From NCBI GenBank assembly GCA_914767715.1, contig OU612074.1:20386062-20450061 (forward strand): a stretch of DNA of 64,000 nucleotides, given 5' to 3'. Positions 1 to 10,343 of the stretch are shown piece by piece (the stretch's first letter is position 1; each line of letters opens with the position of its first letter). The notes under the pieces were generated by a model. It made no database searches and was not told the origin of the DNA. It saw only the letters and a list, made by a program, of their open reading frames with translations. The position numbers and the translations under genes were made by a program. Source of the stretch: Membranipora membranacea. Lineage: Eukaryota > Bryozoa > Gymnolaemata > Cheilostomatida > Membraniporidae.

Positions 1-1240
1 AAAGCTATCTTTTCTCTGAGAGTCAAAGCCTTATCAAACTCTTTGTTATTCTTGATCATGTCTTTTGTGACGGGATGCTGGTGAATTAGCAAATTGCATT
101 CATAAGTGACCTGCGCTGTAAATTGTAAACCAATTAACATCAGCATTCACCTCGCTACAGAATGAGAGAATGCGCTGTTTACTTTTGAAACTCGACATGA
201 ATGCAAACCATATCAAGGACAAAAAAAAAAGTTGATATCTTATGAGAGAGAGACCCACTGGAACAATGAAGGTAACTAATTGAAACGATCGAAGAGAGAC
301 TATGTAAGTGTGTGTAACATTTACACATTTTGAAAAGGCACTTAATAATGATTACTACTGAGTATGGAGTAGAGTTAGAATATAAGAGATAAGTTGGTGA
401 AACATTGAAGTGATTTGAGCAGACCTTGAAATGTAGCGATTGAAGGGACCAGATCTCGTTTGAGAGCCATGAACAGTAGCTTTGAGAACTTAGGGATCAG
501 AGAACGAAGACTGCGCTGTAATGAGATACCACTGGAGAGTATGGCGTTACCAAATCATGGGACACTGACGTAAATCTCATGACCAAGAGCAAGCAGTCGT
601 GTCATGGCATCAGAATTTTGATGCCATCTATAAAACTGAGGAAAAAGAACAGCTGGATGTTGACATGTTTTGCATCGAGAGTTTTCACTGGAAGACATGT
701 TTGAAATTAGTCAGAGAAAGAGAGAAGTTATCCAGCTAGGAGTGGACATGGAGTTCTAAAATTTGATGCGCGTGTCTGGACAAATCTGGAAATAGGATGT
801 ACGAAAAGAAATGTCGTAGTACCAAGTGAGTGGTTTAACTTTATGAACACTCAGACAAGGAGTTTGGAATCCACAAATCCGAGAAGAAAAGAGTGAAGTT
901 GATAGTAGATGTCACAGAGTGCATGTAAAAAAGGTTAGAAGTGCCCTATTAGTGAATACAGTGAGAGGCGTTAGTGAGGTAGTCAATGCTAGACATCAAA
1001 GTGATTCCACAAACTTAAAAATATGTTTTTAAGATTAACATCATAGGAGGCCAAACCCTTAGGTATAAATTCACCTAGATTGCAAGTAAGTCCTTGATTT
1101 TATCGCAGTTGAAACAATGGGAATGAGAGAGAATTACACACTACCCAGATTCGAGGATACACTAGCCTGATTGGAGGAAAACCAGTAATAACCATGCTGT
1201 GTATTTTACCACTGATCTGTAAATTCATAATATCAATGCT
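1..1240. other. No gene seen
   Basis: Purine-rich sequence with stops in all frames and no convincing exon. It borders retroelement remnants and may be a further decayed part of them, but I can recognise no protein motif here. Confidence 0.4.
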
Positions 1241-1243
1241 GTG

Positions 1244-1546
1244 TCAAAATGTGCTCTTGGCTGAGCACTCAGTGCCTTTCAAGATCTCAGTCAAATTCAA
1301 GCGTTCCAGAATTGAAAGGGTCAGTAGTTGATCATAAACTGCACCAATACAAAAGCCAATTCTTTGTGGCTCCATCGACCACATTTCTGTACATTTGAGC
1401 TGGCACTGCTCAGGGAACTCCAAACAAGTCCACTTGCTATGTTGGTCTTGTCCTACAGCTTGTGTCAGGCAGCGCTTCTCCTTCATCTTGCACGCCTTAT
1501 CAACAATCATCTTCCATCTAACCTTTGGCCCTTTCTCCAGAACCAT
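1244..1546 (-). pseudogene. Retroelement protein fragment
   Basis: An open stretch on the minus strand reads like the segment that follows the reverse transcriptase in many invertebrate retroelements. It shows a W-rich spacing ending in WSMEPQRIGF and then AVYDQLLTLS, comparable to the W-x2-EP-x-R-(I/L)-x-F and VYD-x-LP-x-P-S pattern I know from that family. No reverse-transcriptase catalytic motif is visible nearby, and the adjoining fragment of the same protein type lies in the opposite orientation, so the copy is rearranged and non-functional. Family recognition is from memory of the pattern, not from a search. Confidence 0.5.
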
Positions 1547-1844
1547 CCAATCGCTTCCCAGTCAATGCCATGATATGCAGGTGTCACAACACCCCCACTC
1601 TTGCATATATCCAGTAGTGAGGTGGCATCTCTGACAGTCTCCAAGACAGAGCACTTTTTACCAGCTCTCAAATGTTGGAGCTCAATCCCTTATCACCTGG
1701 TGGAGACATTCTATCAGTCTATAACTCTGGGTCAGCAACTGAGTATAGCTGAAAAACTGGCAGCTTTTATTTTATGCGCTGATTGACATTCCAGTAACAA
1801 TCTTGAACAACTGTTAATATGCATGGTGAAGCGTGTGAAATGAT

Positions 1845-2208
1845 TTGCTTAAAAAGGGATCGATAAACAGCAGAGTACAGGTGAGATTCGACCTTGCAGA
1901 ACAAAAGCAGATTGTGATCAAAAACAAAAGAACAGACTTAACCGTCTATTCTGACAAAGAAAGAGTCTTAACACTGACGGAATTTGAGTGTGCCCTTGGA
2001 AGAGAAACTCTCATATGCAAACGAGAGAAAATTGACCAGATATAAAGACCTGGTGACACAATGCCGAGTCAAGAGTTGCAACCATGAATTATCTGCAGTT
2101 GAGGCTGGCTGCTGTGAATTTACGGCCAGATCAGCTATCAAATTTCTGACTAGAGTTGTGTTGTCAGAGAGAAAACTCAAACAAGCCACAAAAAAACGTA
2201 GTACATGA
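1845..2208 (+). pseudogene. Frameshifted retroelement C-terminal fragment
   Basis: Two overlapping plus-strand frames (1845-2045 and 1984-2208) together resemble the C-terminal part of invertebrate retroelement proteins. The first carries RTDLTVYSDKERVLTLTEFE, the second EKLSYANERKLTRYKDLV followed by VEAGCCEF. The change of frame near 1984 shows a disabling indel. A second copy on the minus strand near 34,130-34,260 keeps ELTVPWEENL and ERKLTRYEDLV, which supports a repeated family. The R-P-D-type start and E-L-T segment could be a restriction-like endonuclease fold, but that is inference. Confidence 0.55.
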
Positions 2209-2569
2209 GGCATCTAGAGCATCTAGATGGATGCTTCAACAGTACTGTGTGAAAACAAAAGCTAAGTAATCCTATGGGGTTTAACACTCCCACTTCGGTA
2301 TGTGGAATTGGCTAGCATTTAATTCATGGTTATAATCCCTGTACGGTATCAAGTGATGATTAGCAAACTACTTGGGGTAGTAGGCTGGGCAGGAATTATG
2401 CTTCATATTATTATAGTAGTTTAATCTCTGCAGGGTGCAAAATTAAAGTGAGTCTCAGTTGGATCTTCAGTATTGCAAACATAGGCTTAAAAGTTTGGCC
2501 TTCGCATGAAAAGCAGGCAAACCAAGATAAGAGAGCACAGTCAGCCCACTGACTTTAGTGCTAACAAAT

Positions 2570-2940
2570 GGGGCTCCCTGCACACAAAGCTGTCTTCAAT
2601 TTCATCGGAGAAAATAGAGCAATCTTCAATTTTAAAACTCTCGTCTTCGGAATAAATTCCTCTGCTTAGAATGACTCATGTGCTTGAGTTTTGGTTTTGT
2701 TTTGATTGGCTGATCAGTTTAAGCAGGGAGTTTGGTCCCAAACCCACTGGTTAAAGTTTGTTACTGTTTCGAGTTGTTTGTCCAAAACACTTAACTTGGG
2801 TAGCTAACTCCAAATTGTATGACTGAATTCAAGTCTAAAATCTTTTATTGATTTTTCATTTAAACTAACCAAATCTTTTCTTCAACTTTAAAACACTCAA
2901 TCTTCAGAACAATACGGGGGAGGGGGGGGGCGGATAGCCC
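2570..2940 (+). repeat. Dispersed repeat, inverted copy at 21,970-22,410
   Basis: The stretch around 2,815-2,925 (start of a shared block: cttttattgatttttcattt) reappears as a diverged reverse complement at about 22,000-22,120. Both copies also contain reiterated 'cttcaat' motifs. The copies differ by small indels, so they are old. The family is not recognised. Confidence 0.6.
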
Positions 2941-3010
2941 CACAAATCAGCTCTCTGACTTCTGTGTGTGTTGCGCAATGCTCTATGTGGTGAATTTGAA
3001 AAGAGGACTA

Positions 3011-3385
3011 TTACACAAGGGGCAGGTGCCTTGACGATTGGAATGGAAAGCAAGCCTCACTGCACTGGTTCAGCTTAGCTTTTAAGTATGAGAGTGATGG
3101 GGCGAACAGTGCTGCAGTGCAACAATGAAGAGTTGGCAGCTTCCCTGGATATGCAACAGCAAGAACACACCATTCAAGACAAAATTCCACAACTGCAATA
3201 TGCACTGACTGATGGAAGTGATGGATTAAGATGCTCATCCACACACAGGGGTGGCATCATGTTGTTGGGGCCAGCCATGAGGGAGCTGTGTGAGACGTTT
3301 GACTCATTGTTCCTAGCTGAAACCTGTGTGTTGTGCAGTGGTATGTGTCCTCTGTATAGTGTACCCACTTAATACAGTATAATCC
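3011..3385 (+). repeat. Retroelement 3' region, copy shared with 33,300-33,700
   Basis: This block matches the reverse complement of about 33,300-33,690 over most of its length. Shared landmarks are 'gagagtgatggggcgaac', 'gaagagttggcagcctccct' (with a base change here), and 'ggggccagccatgagg'. It lies downstream of the retroelement C-terminal fragment in both places, so it is probably its 3' untranslated region. An open frame at 3,088-3,372 falls inside the repeat and is not treated as a gene. Confidence 0.6.
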
Positions 3386-3544
3386 TTGTTATGCAGAGTA
3401 TGTTTGTGCAGTATGGCAGGACAGGCAGAAATAAATAACAGAAATATTCATGAATGTGATTGTGACTGTCTAATTGATTATGGTGAAGTAAAAAGATGAA
3501 ATTGGTACGGTTGTGTATCAACACGCATACGGCAGGTACAGCAA

Positions 3545-6500
3545 CTAATAGCCCTTGTTCATGTCAGCATTACCAAGCAATAAGGGTTTTGAGTCTAAGG
3601 GAAAGCTTACAATACTACACAGTTATTAAAGGCTCCTACGAAGTGACTAGTGATGGCAACAAAAATGTTGAGGGAAATTTGACATGAAAGTCTTGAAAAA
3701 AGTACTTGGTAACTTGGTTATTATGGTTGAAACATCAACAACCTTTCTCCCTTGCATCATCATCAATATGAGTGCCATGAATCATGATTTGAACTTACTA
3801 TTTTAATAAAATTAAAATGAGGTAAAGTTTCCTTACCTTTTACAGGTTTCTTCCCCTTGCCAGGACCTTGCGTTCCTACCGTAGGCATAGAGGCAGAATC
3901 ATCTGTACTTTGAACTTTGTTGCTCTTATGCGGTTTCCTCCCTTTGCCAGGACCTTGCGCTCCTACTGTAGGTTTCGGAAGTGGGTTTTTGGCTTTTGCT
4001 TGTTCGGTGATCCAGGTGGTAACTCTTGCCAATCTGTGTATAATCAAAAAGAGAACTCATTTTCAATTGTTAAAGACTTATGAGCTCTGTTCTGATTTTT
4101 TCAAAGTGCAATTTATTTGTTATATTCATACATGACAATCCGAATAATCGATTCGCAAACTATTTTAGCATTTGCATGAATTTAAGTTACAATTCCCTCT
4201 TATGGTATATCAACCTAGGTATTGATAAGGATTAAAGGAAATGGAGTCTTTTAGACCGGTGATTCAGCTCCTTAAAAATGGTATGAGCTACTTAATTATC
4301 AACATTTATCTATCAACAGACATAGTGCGCTACAAATTTATGGACAATTGTAGTTTTTGGACATCTATTATGTCCAAGAACTACATTTGTCCATAACTGT
4401 CCTCCCTTTCCGTGCTTCCAGTAAATGCTAATTAAAATCTTGAGCCGTTTGGATATTAAACGGTAACAATTGAACTGCTACATGAAATATATTATGGAAG
4501 AAGTATGTTTTGCGCATGAGCAAAAGCCTGTGATATAAAGACAAGAAGCAACATGGCGGCCTCGACAATCTGACATTTTGATATTAAATATAGATATATA
4601 GATATATTTGAGGCCTGTAAAGATCTACTGTCAATGGATTCTGCGTCAGAGGAGGTGACAAAGCACATAACAATCAGTTACATGTGCCTTCAAGGTAGAA
4701 GATATAACATTATACCAAAGCATAAGAATTACGCAATAAACAAACTTCATCTTTAGGTCATAACCCAAATGATGATAACCGTAGAATTATGCCAGTATTT
4801 GATCCAGGCCTATATGAGATCAACAAGTTATTGTTAATTTGCATTATTTATAAACTTTTAGAAAACCTCAATAAATAAATATCATCCTGCTTGTCCAAAG
4901 GGTCTTAACTTGAGAATACCAAGTGCCACATTTGTAGTTGCCAGTGCAAAGTCAGATTTTTTATATTGTTTTACCTTTTTACATCTCTTTCAATACTACG
5001 TGGTATTTCTTTCTCCTCAAGTGCCTTGTAGAATTCGAGGTCAGAGTAGCTTCGCTTTGATTCCTACAAAATGGTAATAGAATATGCAAAAACCCAATAC
5101 ATGATGTAAAAGCAAACTGAGGCCAAACTGATGCCGGGTTTAAGTTCAATAAAGTAATCTGTAAAGTATTTATATTGAATAATGTTGTTTCCATGCATTC
5201 AAGAAGGCACACATGTATTCGTTATATGCAAAGCAATAAACAAACGTAACATTAACATGAATACGAATATAGAAATTGTTCGATAAACCCGGCCCGGCGG
5301 TCTCAAATGAAACACTAATCATATAAATCATTCATGCAGAGTCCATGATTTGATTAAAAATCATTAATCAATCTATTACGTCGCAGCATTATGGGATATT
5401 TATAAACCCAAACAAATTGATTGTATCAGTATGAAAGGTAATCGATCAAGGAAAAATCATTCATAACATGATCTGCAGATTTGAAAACAAATAACCCAAA
5501 ATCATGAAATCATCAATGAATGATCAATGTATAAACATGCTTAGGTGAATTGATGCATGACGAGGTCTAATTATTTGTAAACCCACGCGCTTACCGGCAG
5601 TTTTCCTCTTATCATAGCACTGACACAGTTTTCCATTGCCACTTTAGCTACTTCGGCTAAAGCAAGGGCATCAAACACCTGTTTTGTGAGATCTGTTACA
5701 GTACATATACTGAGAAAGTGTGCCAAATTACTGACTGATGTGACTGATGTTACCTGTTGAAATAAGAGAGCAGCATTCCTATTAATAAAAGCTTTATATA
5801 ATAGACAGTTTTCTGAGCTCTGATTTAGGCCTCAATTTGGTGTTGTCCTCTCTCCAGTGTGGTACTTTTAACCCACGCCGCAAAGGAAGAACGTGCTGAA
5901 AAGAGGGTTATCTTGAAAACCGCTTATAATAGTATAAAAATTATTTTTGATTCAGAATCTACAACATTGAAAACTCATATGGACATAGTTTGGGAAATAA
6001 TTTTAGTAATTGGATAGTCAATTATAATATTTTCTGCCTGTTTTGCGGACAATTTGGCAGAAATTTTCAGGATTTTCGTTACTAAAATCAAGATTTATCA
6101 ACATTCAAGCCTCCAATGATTTGGAAACCCTGTCTCACAGGGTTTTCAATGGTACAGACTCTGTATCAAAAATCATTTTTATCCTATCATAAGCAGTTTA
6201 CAAGATAACCCTCTTTTAGCAGGTTTTTCCTATGCCGTGTGGGTTAAAAGCACCAAACTGGAGAGAGGACAACTCCGAATTGACGCATAAATAAGAGCTC
6301 AGAAAACTGTCTATAATATTATCATAGGACACATGTTGAGAATCAGAGCAAAGACAACAAAGCTGTGAATTAACAAATTCATGAAGTCAGCATTAACTAA
6401 GGTGTAGGCAGAGCTATCTAGTGATCAAGCCAATTTATGCATTGCAGGCATCATGATATTTCCCACAATTAGATAATGGGAATTCAATCGATAGTTTACA

Positions 6501-6806
6501 AGGTATTGCACTTTTGAGATACATTGAAGAACAAAGCTAACTGCAAATAAAATCCGTTCACATTTGTTAAAATCGCACGAAATGGCACTTCATTCTACTC
6601 ACGGAGCGCATCATCTCTTTGATTGTATCAAGTTCTCTAGTTTTAGCAACAGCCTGATCAACCAGTTTTTTTCTGCTGTTCCTGTAATCGAGAAGTAAAT
6701 CAATATCTCGCTTTGATAAGCTGATTGGATCACGTGGAGTGACATGGTCTCTGAGAGAATCCAAGCGATCCCACACATCATCAACACAGTGAGCTATTCT
6801 TGCCAT
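3545..6806 (-). CDS. Unrecognised five-exon gene, basic helical protein
   Basis: Minus-strand exons, in order: 6806-6603, 5753-5595, 5063-4975, 4033-3837, and a less certain last exon 3594-3545. The first four joins have good GT-AG sites and agreeing phases. Translation from the ATG at 6806 gives about 232 residues. The first ~150 residues look helical (MARIAHCVDDVWDRLDSL at the start; LAEVAKVAMENCVSAMIRGK in exon 2). Exon 4 encodes two copies of a short PTVG(A/T)QGPGKG(R/K)KP repeat, making a basic, disordered tail. I do not recognise a family, and there is no signal peptide or membrane segment. If the intron after 3837 is retained, the frame instead stops at 3763. Intron 1 carries the foldback at 5801-6314 and intron 3 the hairpin at 4339-4395. 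Confidence 0.6.
4339..4395. repeat. Short hairpin (26-bp arms)
   Basis: Arms beginning tatggacaattgtag and ending ctacatttgtccata pair with a 5-nt loop (ctatt) and few mismatches. It sits in an intron of the minus-strand gene and resembles a tiny MITE or its remnant. Confidence 0.6.
5801..6314. repeat. Foldback/MITE-like element in an intron
   Basis: The left end (atagacagttttctgagctc) and the right end (gagctcagaaaactgtctat) are reverse complements. The similarity continues inward for roughly 190 bases, including 'gttgtcctctctccagt' and 'aagagggttatctt'. The arms have diverged by scattered substitutions. It lies wholly inside the first intron of the 3.5-6.8 kb gene. No coding capacity is seen. 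Confidence 0.75.
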
Positions 6807-6809
6807 TCA

Positions 6810-8355
6810 ACCAATTGCTTGTTTCTTCGTTACAATATCAATGCTGAATGTATCATTTAGAACTTATCATTGCCAACTTAAGAACGAGAAATACAGAAGT
6901 TAATTTCTAAGGTAAAATATTTGTTAATTTGTATTGATTGTTGATATTGATGTATTTCCAAGCCATTGGGCATAGCTAATTCAACTTTTTGTTGGTAATC
7001 ATTAGAATCTTGTTGTGAACAAAATCAGAAAGTTAATTAATTCTGTATTCATTTTTATAATTCAATTACCTCAGCTCACAGCAATAACAAGGAAACAAAC
7101 TATGACCTAATTGATATTGTCTTGAGTCAAATATCTAGGCTAGAGCTCCTGAATTATAAAAAAGCGAAATTAAACTTTAGCTCGATAGATATTCAAATCT
7201 TGCCAGTTTTGTAAGCTATTATATAGCACCAATATATAAAGATCATTATAATGGTCAATCAAATTATACAGCAGCTGTAGTATATGAAAAAACATCATCA
7301 TCATGGACTATTAGGATACTTGGATAAACTTCGGATATCACCATTATCAACTTTCGAAAAGATTGCGTATTAGATAAGCTCAGTAAACACCTGCCAAACT
7401 AGCTGTTCCCATATGAAACCTTCGAATCAGAGAAGCAAATTTCACAAATAAGTTTTGAGGCAGGGATAGTGAGTTCTGGCGTCAGTCATTCCGGCTTCAG
7501 ATCACAAGATACTAGGGGTGGAACGGGTTGGAAATTTTGACACCAGGTCAGGTATGGCACTTGAGGAAAAATCCGATACCGGGTTGGCACCGGGTCGGGT
7601 TTGTGTGATGACGCGGTACAACTAAAGAGGTAGGCCCTATACGAAATTGAGATCATCGTAATGACACCTCACTAGGTTTATGGTTTGTCACCATGCCAGC
7701 ATTTGATGGATATTGCAAATATGCTTGTAAATTTTATTCGTTACTTGTTTTCTTTACATACCGGTGAGTGATTTTGATGATTGCAACTTGCATAGTCTAA
7801 AAACATTCGATGGTCTAAATCCCGACCATCAGTATAAAAAGTGGTAAAACATACATGAAAATAATAAAATGTAACAAACAATGTCATCAATCTTTGTGCA
7901 CCGATGACCAGACGCCACTTTTTATAAGTGATACACACAGATAACCTTGGTAAAATAGTTCAAACTCAGGGTAGAAAACCCCTCGCATAGCAGTCCCTCT
8001 TGTATTCAATAGTCATTTTAATTATAATTATCCATAAATACCCTTCAACACTAGCAGCATGAGTGATTGTTTACTGCAGTTGACGGAGAATTTTGTTCAA
8101 AAAAATAATTTTGTTCACTAAGCTGAGATCTATTCTGCTTCTCTGGGCGGATACTACTAATCCACTAGTAGTAGGAGTAGATCCGAAGTAGAACAGGCCA
8201 GAAATTTGAGTTCGATCTTTTGTGTCCCTAGGACTTGCAACATATTTATATATTGTTATTCCTGAAATGACACCATCAGCTTCAAACCGTTGAAACCCTA
8301 CTACTGCTCAATGTTGTTGTAGATGTTCTGTGTATTATCTTTGCTAACAGCACAC
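6810..8355. other. No gene; possible hAT end near 7,514
   Basis: No exon with protein sense is visible. 'taggggtggaacgggttgg' near 7,514 and the C/G-rich text after it resemble hAT transposon termini and could be the outer end of the element whose transposase starts at 8,360. I could not find the matching end or an 8-bp target duplication. Confidence 0.35.
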
Positions 8356-8359
8356 TATT

Positions 8360-10104
8360 TTACCTCGTTTCTAGGTCATTTCTGATAGTCTCCCCCATCT
8401 CACGAATGCTTGCAGGGACATCCTCCCCAGTAGTTAGTTGTAGACAACTGCTCATAAGCTGTGCCATGAGAGAACGAATCAGGGATATAGAGCTGGATAT
8501 TTCAGTACTCATTATTGCTGTGGCATCTTTGAAGGGTTCCAGTATTTCAGCGACAGCTTCGATACAGTCAGGGTCCACAGCTCTCCAGTCTTGAAGGAGC
8601 TTTTATTCTATACAAAATTACAAATATATGATTAGAGTAGTGAATGTCTATAATATTCCCATGATGCATCAGCTTTGGGTTTACCTCATGCACTCATTGG
8701 TTAAAAAATGTTTTAGTTTTAAGAATGGTCTGTTGCATCTCTACTGACAGAGAGTGAGCAAACAGCACGCGTACTGTAATACTGAAATATTGTTGAGCAT
8801 TCTGCAACGTACATAATGCAAGTAGATGAGAAGATGGAGGGATCGAGAAGAAACGAACTCTTGTAAATAAAATGAAAAGTCCATATTTGGTGATGTGATG
8901 ATGTACCAGTTTACCTTCAGTTGACTGAGTGTCGAGTACAGTTCGTCATTGAGAAACTGGAATCGCTTTATCATGTCAAACGTGCTATTCCATCGTGTCA
9001 CGAGATCTAATATAGGCATCAGGAGTGGCTTCTTATTCTGTTTCTGTTTTTTTTCTGAAAGAAAATAATGAATAGAATCAAAAGACCATAAATATCCTAA
9101 TGTTACTGCTCCACTTTAATGTATCCGAATTCTTGAATTGTTAAAAAAAAACAACCGCCAACATAAACACTTGCAGGTTGTCAACAGCTCAACACACAAC
9201 TTAAACAAATTTCTTTCAAACAAAAAAATTGTAGTCAAACACTAACTAAATAGGCTGTGACTGCACCTTCGGCCCACTTTATGAAGTAAACATAGAATAG
9301 AACAACCTGGTATCATCAATGAATTGGGCATCTTTCCGGAACTTGAATTACTGTCATAACCGCTTGCATTGGCTTACCTAAAGTGCATATTTCCCTTTGT
9401 AACTCTTTCTGAAGTATTTCACAATCTGTCTGACACGAGCTAGCTGACGTTGGATGGCAGCTACGGCTAACCCCTTTTGCACTGCGAGGTCGATTGTATG
9501 AGCGAAGCACTTGATATGATGATACGGACTTTCTGCTACAGCCTTGCTGATGTTTGAGGCATTATCCGTGGTGATGTAAATATCTAGGTTAGGTGGCATT
9601 TGTAGGGACTCTATGCAGTATGGTCTGACTTGAACTCAAAGGTACCTACATTGTACGCTTTCATCTCAAAGCTTGATGTAATGATGTGGAGGTTGTATGT
9701 TACATAACTTGAAGCAGTTCCAGCACTCCATGCGTCTGTAGAAATGCACCCAGTTCCACCATCAACACAGTGCTCTTTCACAGCTTCACGAGCTTCTCTA
9801 ATATTGCTTTGTAAAGTTCAGGTATCAGTTTTGTCCTGATATTTTTCTGGCAGAAAATCACATACCTCTTTTCAGAAGTTGACATTAAATGTCTGAAGCC
9901 TATGTCCATGACAATGCTGAGAGGTTTCAGATCAACGCATATCATGTAGAGTATAGAGTCAGTCAAACTCTGACCTCTAGGTGTAGACCCAGCAAGTGGC
10001 TTCTGTTTGTTGAGACATTGGGAGATGGTAGGCTGAGCTGTGGAGGTGCTGCTGCTTGCAGCTTGGAGTAGAGGAAGACTGTGGTGAAGACTGTATTCCA
10101 TCAC
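8360..10104 (-). pseudogene. hAT-family transposase, decayed (ZBED/Ac-like)
   Basis: Minus-strand segments in N-to-C order are about 10104-9778 (QPTISQCLNKQKPL, then FRHLMSTSEKRY), 9800-9617 (ISTDAWSAGTASSYVTYNLH), 9599-9378 (TTDNASNISKAV and CFAHTIDLAVQKGL), 9050-8915 (TRWNSTFDMIKRF) and 8610-8361. These are hallmark blocks of hAT transposases of the ZBED type. Consensus-like GT donors follow the blocks ending near 9,378, 8,915 and 8,361, so the gene had or resembles an intron-containing form. Frame changes near 9,805 and 9,617 break it. No BED zinc finger and no C-terminal hATC dimerisation block were found. It is a truncated, inactive copy rather than a domesticated gene. Confidence 0.8.
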
Positions 10105-10343
10105 CTAAAACACTACACTGGGAAAGAACACAAGATATTTTAATGCAAAGCTGCATTGATTGACACACAGCATCGAAGGAAGCTCATTTGTGTAGAGAGA
10201 TATGCTTTATTATTGCCTCCTATATATTTTCAGATGTAGGTTGGGTTGGAGCTTTACAATAGAAAATACTGATGAGCTTCCTGTGCTGCACCGTTATTTA
10301 TTGCACATATTAATTGAATCCACAATTGATATTTTTGTTCTTA

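Noticed and set aside
4552-4695. Plus-strand start: YY1-like 'aacatggcggcc' and an ATG at 4,634 with a donor after MDSASEEVTKHITISYMCLQ
   Set aside because: The first ATG stops after five codons, no downstream plus-strand exon was found, and the region is an intron of the minus-strand gene.
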